DNA of 64,000 nucleotides, from assembly GCA_030694365.1 (NCBI GenBank), contig JAUXYM010000004.1, positions 1 to 64,000 of the forward strand, written 5' to 3'. This document shows positions 8,372 through 16,703 of this stretch, in pieces. The stretch's first letter is position 1, and each line of letters starts with the position of its first letter. The notes below the pieces were generated by a model. That model ran no database searches and was not told where the DNA came from. It saw nothing but the letters and a program-made list of their open reading frames with translations. A program made the position numbers and the translations under genes. Source of the DNA: Nevskia sp. Its GTDB lineage: Bacteria > Pseudomonadota > Gammaproteobacteria > Nevskiales > Nevskiaceae.

Positions 8372-9538
8372 TTATCTCTGGTTCAGCATCTTCAGTTTGG
8401 ATAGCAAATCTTCTGGCAAAGAAATTCCATCAAGAGCAGCTTTTCCAAGCAATGAACGTTCCGGAATTTCCCAGATTACCAGTCGTGGTTTGTGCGTAGC
8501 ATAATCTTTGCCAGTCAGATACTGCGCCATCGGTGGAAAAGGTCCAATGCCCTCTTTTGAATAATCAGCGAGTGGTTCGTTGAGAAATTCGCTGAGATAA
8601 CCCTCAAAATTCCAATGCTCATTAGCGGTATAACTGGTACCCACCAGTGAAATCTCCGGCAGCGACTCATCGCTGAGCAAATCTGCTTCGTCGATGGGCT
8701 TGCTGACCGCTTTTGTGACTACTGGCGTATAAATGTCAGACGGAATCATCATCTTCGGAAACATGGGTTCGAGCGGAAGAAACGACAGCAAGTCGCCTTT
8801 TAACGATGTCTGCGCACGTTCCTCCGTATAAAAAACTTTTGCGTTACTCGCCTTCGGCGCAAGGCCTTTTGCGACAAGCGCCGCGGTTATAGCCCGGGCA
8901 GCAACCTGCGTTCCTAACGGAGTCCAATGGGTGTCGGTACGAAAATACACATCACCCACAGACTTTTTCTGCTTCAGAAGATCATCGATTCGCACAAGGA
9001 CAGTCTCGCTGTCATCAATAGAAGCGGAAAGTTGACTAGCGACTAATGAATGAGCGCTTGCCTGCTGTCTACCATCGGTGAACTCTGGATAGATGTGCGC
9101 CTTCTCAGGAACTAAAACAATAACAAGAGGGATGGAATCGGCGGCTAACTTCGCTTGAACCCAGCGGATAAACTCCAGATTCGAATCAAGAATATTCGAC
9201 CATCTTGGCAGGACATGAAATTCTTCATTGGAATACAGCCAACCATCTGTTCCTAGGAGAACTCCAAACTTGCCTTCATTAAAGAGTACTAGCTGCAAAG
9301 CTGTCCAGAGATTAATGCTCGCTGTACGTAAAGGAAACTCCTTATCGAAATGAGCTTCAAAGCTTCTTACAAGAGCTCCATTGAGTAAGGGCACCGGAGG
9401 CGCTCGGTAAGAAAGCACCGCAGGCATGCTAAGTATTGACAATGTCGCCACCATCAAAGCAAAGACAACACCGACTATCGCGTATCCATACCCGGACTTA
9501 ATTGCTTCAGACTGCTCTGATGAATTACGTTGGCTCAT
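8372..9538 (-). CDS. algJ: Alginate O-acetyltransferase AlgJ
   Basis: This membrane-anchored periplasmic SGNH-like acetyltransferase has 388 residues. One N-terminal membrane segment (YAIVGVVFALMVATLSILSM) is followed by the AlgJ/AlgX-type catalytic domain. The Asp-His pair is in FRTDTHWTPLGT and the nucleophilic Ser in LVGTSYTANEHWNFEGYL. The start at 9538 (MSQRNSS) is preferred because AGGA lies 8 nt upstream; the ORF track starts 7 residues earlier. It sits between the extra TPR gene and the two algI copies. AlgJ works with AlgI and AlgF to pass acetyl groups to mannuronate residues. Confidence 0.9.
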   Translation of the reverse strand: MSQRNSSEQSEAIKSGYGYAIVGVVFALMVATLSILSMPAVLSYRAPPVPLLNGALVRSFEAHFDKEFPLRTASINLWTALQLVLFNEGKFGVLLGTDGWLYSNEEFHVLPRWSNILDSNLEFIRWVQAKLAADSIPLVIVLVPEKAHIYPEFTDGRQQASAHSLVASQLSASIDDSETVLVRIDDLLKQKKSVGDVYFRTDTHWTPLGTQVAARAITAALVAKGLAPKASNAKVFYTEERAQTSLKGDLLSFLPLEPMFPKMMIPSDIYTPVVTKAVSKPIDEADLLSDESLPEISLVGTSYTANEHWNFEGYLSEFLNEPLADYSKEGIGPFPPMAQYLTGKDYATHKPRLVIWEIPERSLLGKAALDGISLPEDLLSKLKMLNQR

Positions 9539-9568
9539 TGATGTTTCCTGATTGCACAAACAAACTTC

Positions 9569-10468
9569 CTAATTAGGCGCACTGGGCTTAGGCTGAGAAA
9601 TTTTTACCTCATCCGAATCCAACTTACTCAAGAGCATTCTGATTTCCACTACCTCGGCTACCCTTGAAGAATCATTCTCAACCAGCTTTAAAAACTGCTG
9701 GTAGAAGCCACGAGCGTCACCAGTATTACCGAGACTTTCCGAAATCCAACCCATACGACGAAGCGCAATCGCCATGTACTCAATGCTTTCCGGCATAGCT
9801 GATGCGGTATCTGACAAGCGATGATAGGAAGCCATAGCCCCAACATATCGACTCTGTCTTTCAAATAATTCCGCGTAATGTAGCTGAGTGCGCAATAAAA
9901 CAGGGCGATGATCTGTCCGCTCCAAATCAAGCTTTTCGAACGCTGAAAGATAGCCTTGCATCGCAGCTCTCGGCTGGCCAAGTGCAACGAGTATATCTGC
10001 GTGCTTGGACAACAAATCAGCCTCTTGAAGTACGTCCTTCGGTACTGAGGCTTGCTGTCTCCTTAGTGCGTCCCTCATCAAGATTTCAGCATCAACTGAC
10101 TTACCACGAAACATTTCTGCATCTGCCTGACGTACGCGTAAATTTTTTAGCTGAGCCTGATCATTGAGAACTTCCGCAACATCTGCAGCCTCAGTGTAAA
10201 GATAAAACGCGTCGGGATACTTGCCCTGAATCCACTCTAGTTCAGCTTCGTTGATAATGCTGCGTAGATATAGCTGTGATGGCCCTAAAAGGTTCTTAAC
10301 ATTTTGGCTGACACGTCGACAGACTTTTCCCGCCTGCTCGTAGTTTTTTGTTACGTTTATCTCGTACTCGCAATACGAGATAAACTGTAAGGCTTGTCGC
10401 TCGTTTGAATAAGCAGCCGAGGAGTAAACCATCAGAACATAACCCAAAAGCGATATCACCTTTTTCAC
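9569..10468 (-). CDS. Periplasmic TPR-like protein in the alginate operon, unassigned
   Basis: This 299-residue protein has a likely Sec signal peptide (MKKVISLLGYVLMVYSSAAYS). It then consists almost entirely of helical repeats of TPR character (YPDAFYLYTEAADVAEVLND, AAMQGYLSAFEKLDLERTD, MASYHRLSDTASAMPESIEY). It ends in a short polar tail (KISQPKPSAPN). Its GTG start overlaps the algL stop (GTGA), so it is translationally coupled to algL. Pseudomonas alginate operons as I know them have no such gene between algL and algJ. It is distinct from the AlgK encoded further upstream. A scaffold role in the periplasmic alginate complex is a guess. Confidence 0.75.
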   Translation of the reverse strand: MKKVISLLGYVLMVYSSAAYSNERQALQFISYCEYEINVTKNYEQAGKVCRRVSQNVKNLLGPSQLYLRSIINEAELEWIQGKYPDAFYLYTEAADVAEVLNDQAQLKNLRVRQADAEMFRGKSVDAEILMRDALRRQQASVPKDVLQEADLLSKHADILVALGQPRAAMQGYLSAFEKLDLERTDHRPVLLRTQLHYAELFERQSRYVGAMASYHRLSDTASAMPESIEYMAIALRRMGWISESLGNTGDARGFYQQFLKLVENDSSRVAEVVEIRMLLSKLDSDEVKISQPKPSAPN

Positions 10469-11583
10469 TTGGTCAGCCCCTTGGAGAACATTGCAGTCAG
10501 ATCACCCCCCATCCGGGTTGATTGCAATGGACGTCGCTTGTCGACCTCAAACAACATTGCCGTCGAACAAGTCGCAACAGCGCAATATGGCTCGAGCCAG
10601 GCATAATTTGTCGCAGAATTCAAACTGATCTCTTGTTTAGCGCCCGTAAGAGATTCAAAGCTTTTCGGATCGCTTAATCCGTGAAATACCGTCTCTGCCA
10701 ATTTGGTCAACGCCGAATTTTTTCCAGTTGAAACGGAAACTTCATTGTAATGAGCGAAAGCCGCAATCATTACGAGCGGAGACAATGCATAAGCATGATA
10801 ATTTAAAGCTCTAGAGCGACGGAGCAACTCGTTCGGCAACAGCCCTTCCTCAGTAATCTGATTCTCAAACAGGTGATAAATGGATAATCCATACTCAAAG
10901 TATTTTCTATCGTCAACAGCCAAGCCAGACGCAACAAGTGACCAAGCTGCCCAATAATAATGATTATTAATTTTCTTGGTGGCAACGTCGACTGGCCACT
11001 CTTGTATAACAAGGTCAGCAATTGTTTTTATCCATGATTCAATTATCTTTTGATCAGATTCCTGACCATGAAATAGATCTGGTGATTCGTGTTTGACTCG
11101 AAAATAAGCTGCGCTAATCGACGCAAGAGCCCACTTTCTCACAGACTTGCCTGTGTGCGTCGTCGATTGCCCAAGCAAGGCACCATCACGAGCCCATTTT
11201 CTTAACCAAACAACGAAACATCTTCCAGTGCTATCAGACCGTGACTTAACATATCGATTAGCAATGGCGACGAGTCCTTTCTCATACCCTGTAATGGCAT
11301 CAGTAGCATCCTTATATCGCTCATTTGCATCGCTGTTCAGTTCATCACGTGCAGCACCAGAACCCTCATATTTGCTTGGAAAATCGAGCTTCGACACGAA
11401 CGAAACTGGAACTGACGCACAATCACGGCCGACGACGGCCTCACCATTGGACCCTGCGTCGTTTGCTGCTACCAAATATGTTTGTAACTGATCTGCGCTG
11501 GCGCAACCGTAAGTACCAGCAATGAAAAGAAGCAGCAGCATCCTTAGCATCTTGCGAATCATGTTGTTCGTCGCCCTAATCAT
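10465..11583 (-). CDS. algL: Alginate lyase AlgL
   Basis: This periplasmic poly(beta-D-mannuronate) lyase of 372 residues clears alginate that escapes the export complex. Conserved active-site blocks of the AlgL/A1-III family are visible: INNHYYWAAWSLVASGLAV at about residue 205, with the catalytic Asn-His, and LLPNELLRRSRALNYHAYALSPL at about 245-265, with Arg and Tyr. The N-terminus has several in-frame ATGs (11583, 11562 and others) before a hydrophobic signal (MLLLLFIAGTYGC). The start at 11583 overlaps the algX stop by 8 nt. Sequence downstream is coupled to the TPR gene. Confidence 0.92.
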   Translation of the reverse strand: MIRATNNMIRKMLRMLLLLFIAGTYGCASADQLQTYLVAANDAGSNGEAVVGRDCASVPVSFVSKLDFPSKYEGSGAARDELNSDANERYKDATDAITGYEKGLVAIANRYVKSRSDSTGRCFVVWLRKWARDGALLGQSTTHTGKSVRKWALASISAAYFRVKHESPDLFHGQESDQKIIESWIKTIADLVIQEWPVDVATKKINNHYYWAAWSLVASGLAVDDRKYFEYGLSIYHLFENQITEEGLLPNELLRRSRALNYHAYALSPLVMIAAFAHYNEVSVSTGKNSALTKLAETVFHGLSDPKSFESLTGAKQEISLNSATNYAWLEPYCAVATCSTAMLFEVDKRRPLQSTRMGGDLTAMFSKGLTK

Positions 11584-12970
11584 GAGAGCACACGGTAGTA
11601 GTTACTTCCGTGCTTGGCGGCGTTGGCGTATTACTTTTGATTCTTACCGAGACTATTGATTGACTTTCAGTATCTGGCAGATAGTTTGTCTCAAGAACAA
11701 ATCGGCCATTCATATTTGTGTATGCGTTGTACTGGCTATTAATAGTTTGAAATCTTCCGTCGGCGTACCAAACTTCAGCTTGTATTTCTCTTATGTTTGG
11801 GTCGGAAAACTGAAAATCGAACCACAAATTTTGTGCCGGAACGGTAACAAAGCTTCCATTTCCGTTAACAACCGCCTCAACAAGTTCTGTATTTACACCC
11901 AGTTTGGTACTGCCTTTAATCAGAGGTTGCTTGCTAGCGCAACCATTACCAACCAAAGGCAACAGCCGACGCATGACAGTAGTTGTTGTTCTTTGTATCT
12001 GCTGATAGGGAAATTCCCAAATAATGAATTTAGGAGGGCTTTGTTGGTAGAGATCAGAAACGAGATATTCAGACATGGCTCCATCGAACCCGCCGCCAGA
12101 TTTTGCAGCCTGATATAAATCGGTTCCCAGCGTTTCTCTCAGAAAGCCGATAAAATTATATGCAGGCGTTGCGCTGAAACTTGTTCCCACAAGGGCCACT
12201 TCAGGTGCGGACGCGTCACTAAACAGATCATCGGTCGCTGGAGCTTTCGTCTGATACGCTGGGCCATACTCCACCGGGTATCTAATGCCGCACAGAGTGT
12301 CGACAACTTGGGTCATAGTCCCCCTAGAAGCCGTCAGACCCGTTTGAAGTGTCTTGAAATCTTTGGGAGTGAATGTAAATCCAGCATCACGAATCTGCGT
12401 TGCAATCATTTGCGCCGCCCGCTTCGAACCCGCTGATACCCAATGACCATCTCGCTTATAAAAATATTGAGGGCCTTGGTCATTACTGAAAACACTGCCA
12501 TCGGCAACTATTGCACCCGCATTCTTTAGGTTGCTAACAAGTTCGCTGTACCGACGTTGCAGTTCCACGAAATCAAATTTCGCGCGGGTTTCTGGCGGGA
12601 GCATTGCTGACTCAACCAAGCCCCGCGGAGGCTGCGGGAACATCAAAACCGTTGTTCCTCGTGCTTTCAATGCATCAATAAAGCGTTTAAGTGACAGCCA
12701 AAGATCCGGATCATTCGCTTCAAACCATTGCAGTTCCGCCTCGGTTCGAAACAGCCAGCCATCTTTGCCTTCGACTACAGTACGGTACCCTCGCATATAC
12801 TCGCTGACGTAAGCAGAAGGATCTTCAGCTCGCGGACACACCGAACAACAAATCTTCGCGTTGTATTCTGGAATGCTAACCATGGATGCTTGGGCCGTTG
12901 CCTCAGTCGAGACAGCCCAAGCACTCAAGACAAAAGCGCCTTGAACAAGCGTTAGAAATTTGTTGCTCAT
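11576..12970 (-). CDS. algX: Alginate acetyltransferase and export protein AlgX
   Basis: AlgX is the terminal O-acetyltransferase of the periplasmic complex, with an SGNH-like domain followed by a carbohydrate-binding module. The start at 12970 (MSNKFLTLVQG) gives 464 residues with a signal peptide and AGGG upstream; the longer ORF runs into the algF stop region. The Asp-His pair is in YKRDGHWVSAGSK and the Ser in LVGTSFSATPAYNFIGFL. WEFPYQQI and the C-terminal beta-rich part (VPAQNLWFDFQF onward) fit AlgX. It follows algF by 26 nt. In Pseudomonas algX follows algG directly, so the order here is changed. Confidence 0.92.
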   Translation of the reverse strand: MSNKFLTLVQGAFVLSAWAVSTEATAQASMVSIPEYNAKICCSVCPRAEDPSAYVSEYMRGYRTVVEGKDGWLFRTEAELQWFEANDPDLWLSLKRFIDALKARGTTVLMFPQPPRGLVESAMLPPETRAKFDFVELQRRYSELVSNLKNAGAIVADGSVFSNDQGPQYFYKRDGHWVSAGSKRAAQMIATQIRDAGFTFTPKDFKTLQTGLTASRGTMTQVVDTLCGIRYPVEYGPAYQTKAPATDDLFSDASAPEVALVGTSFSATPAYNFIGFLRETLGTDLYQAAKSGGGFDGAMSEYLVSDLYQQSPPKFIIWEFPYQQIQRTTTTVMRRLLPLVGNGCASKQPLIKGSTKLGVNTELVEAVVNGNGSFVTVPAQNLWFDFQFSDPNIREIQAEVWYADGRFQTINSQYNAYTNMNGRFVLETNYLPDTESQSIVSVRIKSNTPTPPSTEVTTTVCSHD

Positions 12971-12996
12971 GCGTTGCCCTATATCCCTTGATAGAC

Positions 12997-13620
12997 CTAC
13001 TTCTGCTCGTCCCAAGTTAGAACTGGAACCGCTGAGGTTCCACCAACGATTAGACTGGAAGCCTTTCCACGTTCGAAAGTAACCGGTGGGACATCCATGA
13101 TTTTTTTGTCTCCTTCAAAGAGACCAAGCGAAACCGACAACGGATTGATCTCCCGCTGCCCTGCCGTGAACGGTTGAACAGCATCAAGGACAGTCACTTT
13201 TCCATCGGCAGTCTTTAGAGACAAAACTTTGTCTGGGAACAAATTCATCATCACCACCATTGCTTTTAATTGGCTTTTGAAGCCTTCAAGCACAAAACTT
13301 TTCATAGAATCTGGTAGGAGAGCGATACTGTAAAATCGATCGGCCTCCAACTTAAAGGATTCTTTTCTAGAACCGACCTGAACCGGATACTCGCCCGGCG
13401 GTAGGAACGAAAAGCGTCCCGCAGTAAAAGCCGGGAGAGATGCTTGCGCAACATCTCCGACGAAGCCCGCAGGACTTTGCGCCGGAGTCGCATTCAGAAT
13501 TCTTACAAACGCCGAACCAGGAGGAGCCCCTTTCGCGTAAAGTTGTGCGTGGGCGTGAGTTGGAACTACCAACACGAAAATAGCTGCGAACAACGGAAGC
13601 ATCTTTCTGACACTGAACAT
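12997..13620 (-). CDS. algF: Alginate O-acetylation protein AlgF
   Basis: This 207-residue periplasmic protein has a signal peptide (MFSVRKMLPLFAAIFVLVVPTHAHA) followed by the AlgF-type start LYAKGAPPGSAFVRILNATP. The rest is predicted beta-rich. AlgF is needed for alginate O-acetylation together with AlgI and AlgJ. A strong ribosome site (AGGAG) lies upstream of ATG 13620. In the Pseudomonas operon algF comes after algJ; here it is between algG and algX, 42 nt after algG. Confidence 0.88.
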   Translation of the reverse strand: MFSVRKMLPLFAAIFVLVVPTHAHAQLYAKGAPPGSAFVRILNATPAQSPAGFVGDVAQASLPAFTAGRFSFLPPGEYPVQVGSRKESFKLEADRFYSIALLPDSMKSFVLEGFKSQLKAMVVMMNLFPDKVLSLKTADGKVTVLDAVQPFTAGQREINPLSVSLGLFEGDKKIMDVPPVTFERGKASSLIVGGTSAVPVLTWDEQK

Positions 13621-13662
13621 TGGACTCTCCTGGTGAATATAAATTGAATTGGGTCAGTGCAC

Positions 13663-15312
13663 CTATTTTGTTTCAAGCACTGCAACTTTTTTCTTGTTGA
13701 GAACGATATCGAGAAACTCAACCTGAAACGTGTGCAGCATGCCTCCCAATCTAAATCCCAAATCACGCTGTGGCGTGCGAAGATCAACATTGAAGTAAAT
13801 TACCTTGGTAGGCAGATCAATTCCAAACGGGCCACTGCCGTTTGATGTGTACTGCCCACCTACTACCGTTATCCCCAGCTCTTTCTGATACGGATCAGTG
13901 ACAAAATTTCTCGCCGTTCCAGTTAAATCTACAGACGCACCGTATATACCCGTCAATCCGTTAGCCAAAGAAACATTATCTCGGACTTGTACATCAGTAC
14001 TATTTCGAATACGAATCCCATGATTGATATTCCCAGAAAGCACATTGTTCCAGACCAAATTCTTTGAACTTTCTGATATGACAATTCCATCCGAGCCATT
14101 CTTGGTCGCAATGTTGTTAGCAATAACGTTTCCGCTGCATTGGCGATCCAATACAATTCCCGCCTTGTGATTGTCATGCGTCCTGTTCCCAAATATCCAA
14201 CTGTCGCTTACTTCACGGGAAATAATGATACCGTGCTTGACCTTTGTTCCGTACACATCATTATTCGCAATTATTAACCGGCGCGAACGATCGTGCGGAT
14301 CGAATCCATAAAGAATATTATTTCTCATAATATTGGAATGCATCACGACATCGTCGGCTTCCCAAGTGTACAGGCCATACCACAAGTCTTCGATCGTACT
14401 TTCAACAATCCAACCGGTTGGCCGCGGCCAAACCTTGGATTGCATCTGAGTCTTACTGTAGTGTGATAGCGACAAGCCATAGGCTTTTGGTGCTGCATAT
14501 CCGAGATGAGCAATTCTCGATCTGGCTACATAGAGCTGCGAGCCTCCCCAACAGACAATAAACGGGCGATATTGTTTGGGGTCTTTTAACTCGGCAGGTG
14601 AACGCCTTGCTTCGCTCCAACCGATAATTGTTGAGTCCAATAGGGCTAACTGCCCTTCTACAGCCAGCAGCGCCCCCTTTTCGATACCTAGACGCAGTTC
14701 TTTCGTCGTTTTATCGATCAGCAATGTTGAACCATGCCTGACCAGGATTGGCAGCCGCGAAATGTATGTTCCAGCAGAAACCTCTTCAAAGAACTCACGC
14801 GGAATCGACCGAGCAATTTCTCCAGGTGTCACAAGTCCATCTCGAATGATGATTGCCTTCAGCGCACCACCTTGAAGCTTGGCGAACGTCTCAAGCCCAA
14901 CTGAAAATTTGTTTGTGAGCGCTTTAAACCCCGGCTCTCCAACCAACGTTCCCAAAAAAGCTACGCCTTTTCTCGAACGATTAATCTTCTTTGAGATGTT
15001 TGAATAATTATAGGCACTCAGATCTGGAAGCTTTGGTGCTTCGAAAGCGGGAAGCATAGTTGGATCAGATTCCTTCACGAGATACGATGCGCGAATCTCG
15101 GCTTCCGTGAGTTTGCTTACCTTGACTAAATTGGAGCTGTCATCAGCACCGTCTTCGCCATAAGACTCATCGTTCAACAAAACATCTGCTTCCGGCGCAT
15201 CGTCCTCGAGCGTCGTCAGTTGTGCGTACGCGCAGCAACAACAAGTAGCTGCCACGATATGGAGAACGAGAAATGCTGACTGCAAGTGCTTCAAGAGCTT
15301 TAGAACCACCAT
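13663..15312 (-). CDS. algG: Mannuronan C5-epimerase AlgG
   Basis: AlgG converts D-mannuronate to L-guluronate in the polymer as it crosses the periplasm. The 549-residue protein has a signal peptide with an unusual four-cysteine run (ATCCCCAYAQ). A right-handed beta-helix domain follows, rich in NN-I/V repeats (NNILYGF, IANNDVYGTK, IANNIATKNGSDGI). The catalytic motif DPHD is present in GFDPHDRSRRL. The start codon overlaps the end of algE by 13 nt. An Asp/Glu-rich segment follows the signal peptide (TLEDDAPEADVLLNDESYGEDGADD). Confidence 0.94.
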   Translation of the reverse strand: MVVLKLLKHLQSAFLVLHIVAATCCCCAYAQLTTLEDDAPEADVLLNDESYGEDGADDSSNLVKVSKLTEAEIRASYLVKESDPTMLPAFEAPKLPDLSAYNYSNISKKINRSRKGVAFLGTLVGEPGFKALTNKFSVGLETFAKLQGGALKAIIIRDGLVTPGEIARSIPREFFEEVSAGTYISRLPILVRHGSTLLIDKTTKELRLGIEKGALLAVEGQLALLDSTIIGWSEARRSPAELKDPKQYRPFIVCWGGSQLYVARSRIAHLGYAAPKAYGLSLSHYSKTQMQSKVWPRPTGWIVESTIEDLWYGLYTWEADDVVMHSNIMRNNILYGFDPHDRSRRLIIANNDVYGTKVKHGIIISREVSDSWIFGNRTHDNHKAGIVLDRQCSGNVIANNIATKNGSDGIVISESSKNLVWNNVLSGNINHGIRIRNSTDVQVRDNVSLANGLTGIYGASVDLTGTARNFVTDPYQKELGITVVGGQYTSNGSGPFGIDLPTKVIYFNVDLRTPQRDLGFRLGGMLHTFQVEFLDIVLNKKKVAVLETK

Positions 15313-16703
15313 AGTGTGGCCTCGACAATCACCCGGTAATTGATATCAGAGCCTCGCGCATACGCCCGACCCGGGTTGAATAGCGATGCTCTGAGTCGAA
15401 CGGCCGATCGAGGATCTTCTATGACATCACCACCGTCATCATCTTGGCTGGTCGATAAGATACCTTTTGACAAAAAATGGCTCGCAATGAAATCGATACC
15501 GTAGCCGACATCTCCGGAAATGTTGTTCGTTATAGCCGACACATTGTTTGTGATGATCGGAACTCGCTTGTCATCTTTCTCAAACTTCTGGGCTACAACG
15601 GCGAACTCGTCTGATTGCATCGTGTATGACGCATAGACACTTGCGATTCGAAGGTTACCGAGCTGCGCCCGCAACGCTTCGTTATACCTGTATACGCTCG
15701 TGGTTATGCCGGTGAACTGAACTGCGTTTCCTTGCAAACCGCTTTGCCTGTATTGACTTTTACCTCCTCCTCCGCTGTATGAGTACTCGGCACCGAATGA
15801 AACAGGGGCAATGAATGGCCGCCAACGGAGGGCTGCAGTGCTGGCTACGGCCCCGATTTCCTGCTTACTGAAGCCGGAAACAAATTTATTTGGACTTAGG
15901 CTCGCATTGGTGGTGTTTCCGAAAAGATAAGTTACGTCACCCCAATATTTCAACGATGCCGGATTTTTTGCATTCAAATATCCGTTGCTAAAATAAAGTC
16001 CGAGCCAAGTCAAATCCACTTCTTCAAGCTTCGGATCGGACCCAACTGCTCTTTGCAAAGATGGAAATCCCCCAATGTCCCTTGCATGCAGCGCGCGGAA
16101 ACCAACCTGATGCTCCGGCTTCCAGTCCGTAGCTATGTTTGCGTGGCCATAAATGCGATCTCGCAACTCGGATTGCAGATCGATTCCGTCTGATCGATAT
16201 GCTGAAAACTGGTGAGAGACACCCGCGCTGGACGTCAACTGTGTCGTGTTGAACACCCAATAAATGGCATCTAGATCCCGACCGAGCCAGGTACGGTCAT
16301 TCTCTCTTATGATCTGATGACCGAAACGAACAGACTCTCCTGGATAGCTTGTAAAACCACCGTACTTCAACCAGGCCTCATCAAGCTTTACAAAGCTTTT
16401 TGTCTGTCGTTGAAGAGTCGTTTGAGTTTCGTCATTGTCAAGCACATCTCCCGTCGGGAAGAAAGCGCGCCCGCGGAAATAGAAAGTCCATTCTTTGTTT
16501 AATTCAACGGAAACGCGAGGAGAAACGTTGAGATAAAGCACCTCGTTGCTCGACAAATCTCCTTGTCCGAGGTCCCGCGAACCATCCGCCTGCCCGCCGA
16601 TCGCCGTACGCAGTGCAGTGCTCACCTCTATCGCTCTTGCGTTCCCGCTGGCGATAAGTACACCGTTAACCATTAACACTACCCAAAGGGGTTTCCTTGT
16701 CAC
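15300..16703 (-). CDS. algE: Alginate outer-membrane porin AlgE
   Basis: AlgE is the outer-membrane beta-barrel through which alginate is secreted. This protein of 467 residues starts at GTG 16703 with a signal peptide (VVLMVNGVLIASGNARA). It has AlgE-like features: SFVKLDEAWLKYGGFTSYPGESVRFGHQIIRENDRTWLGRDLDAIYWVF and the barrel-closing C-terminal strand NYRVIVEATLWWF. The GTG start overlaps the algK stop (GTGA), so the two are coupled. AlgK binds AlgE in the known system. Confidence 0.93.
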   Translation of the reverse strand: MTRKPLWVVLMVNGVLIASGNARAIEVSTALRTAIGGQADGSRDLGQGDLSSNEVLYLNVSPRVSVELNKEWTFYFRGRAFFPTGDVLDNDETQTTLQRQTKSFVKLDEAWLKYGGFTSYPGESVRFGHQIIRENDRTWLGRDLDAIYWVFNTTQLTSSAGVSHQFSAYRSDGIDLQSELRDRIYGHANIATDWKPEHQVGFRALHARDIGGFPSLQRAVGSDPKLEEVDLTWLGLYFSNGYLNAKNPASLKYWGDVTYLFGNTTNASLSPNKFVSGFSKQEIGAVASTAALRWRPFIAPVSFGAEYSYSGGGGKSQYRQSGLQGNAVQFTGITTSVYRYNEALRAQLGNLRIASVYASYTMQSDEFAVVAQKFEKDDKRVPIITNNVSAITNNISGDVGYGIDFIASHFLSKGILSTSQDDDGGDVIEDPRSAVRLRASLFNPGRAYARGSDINYRVIVEATLWWF

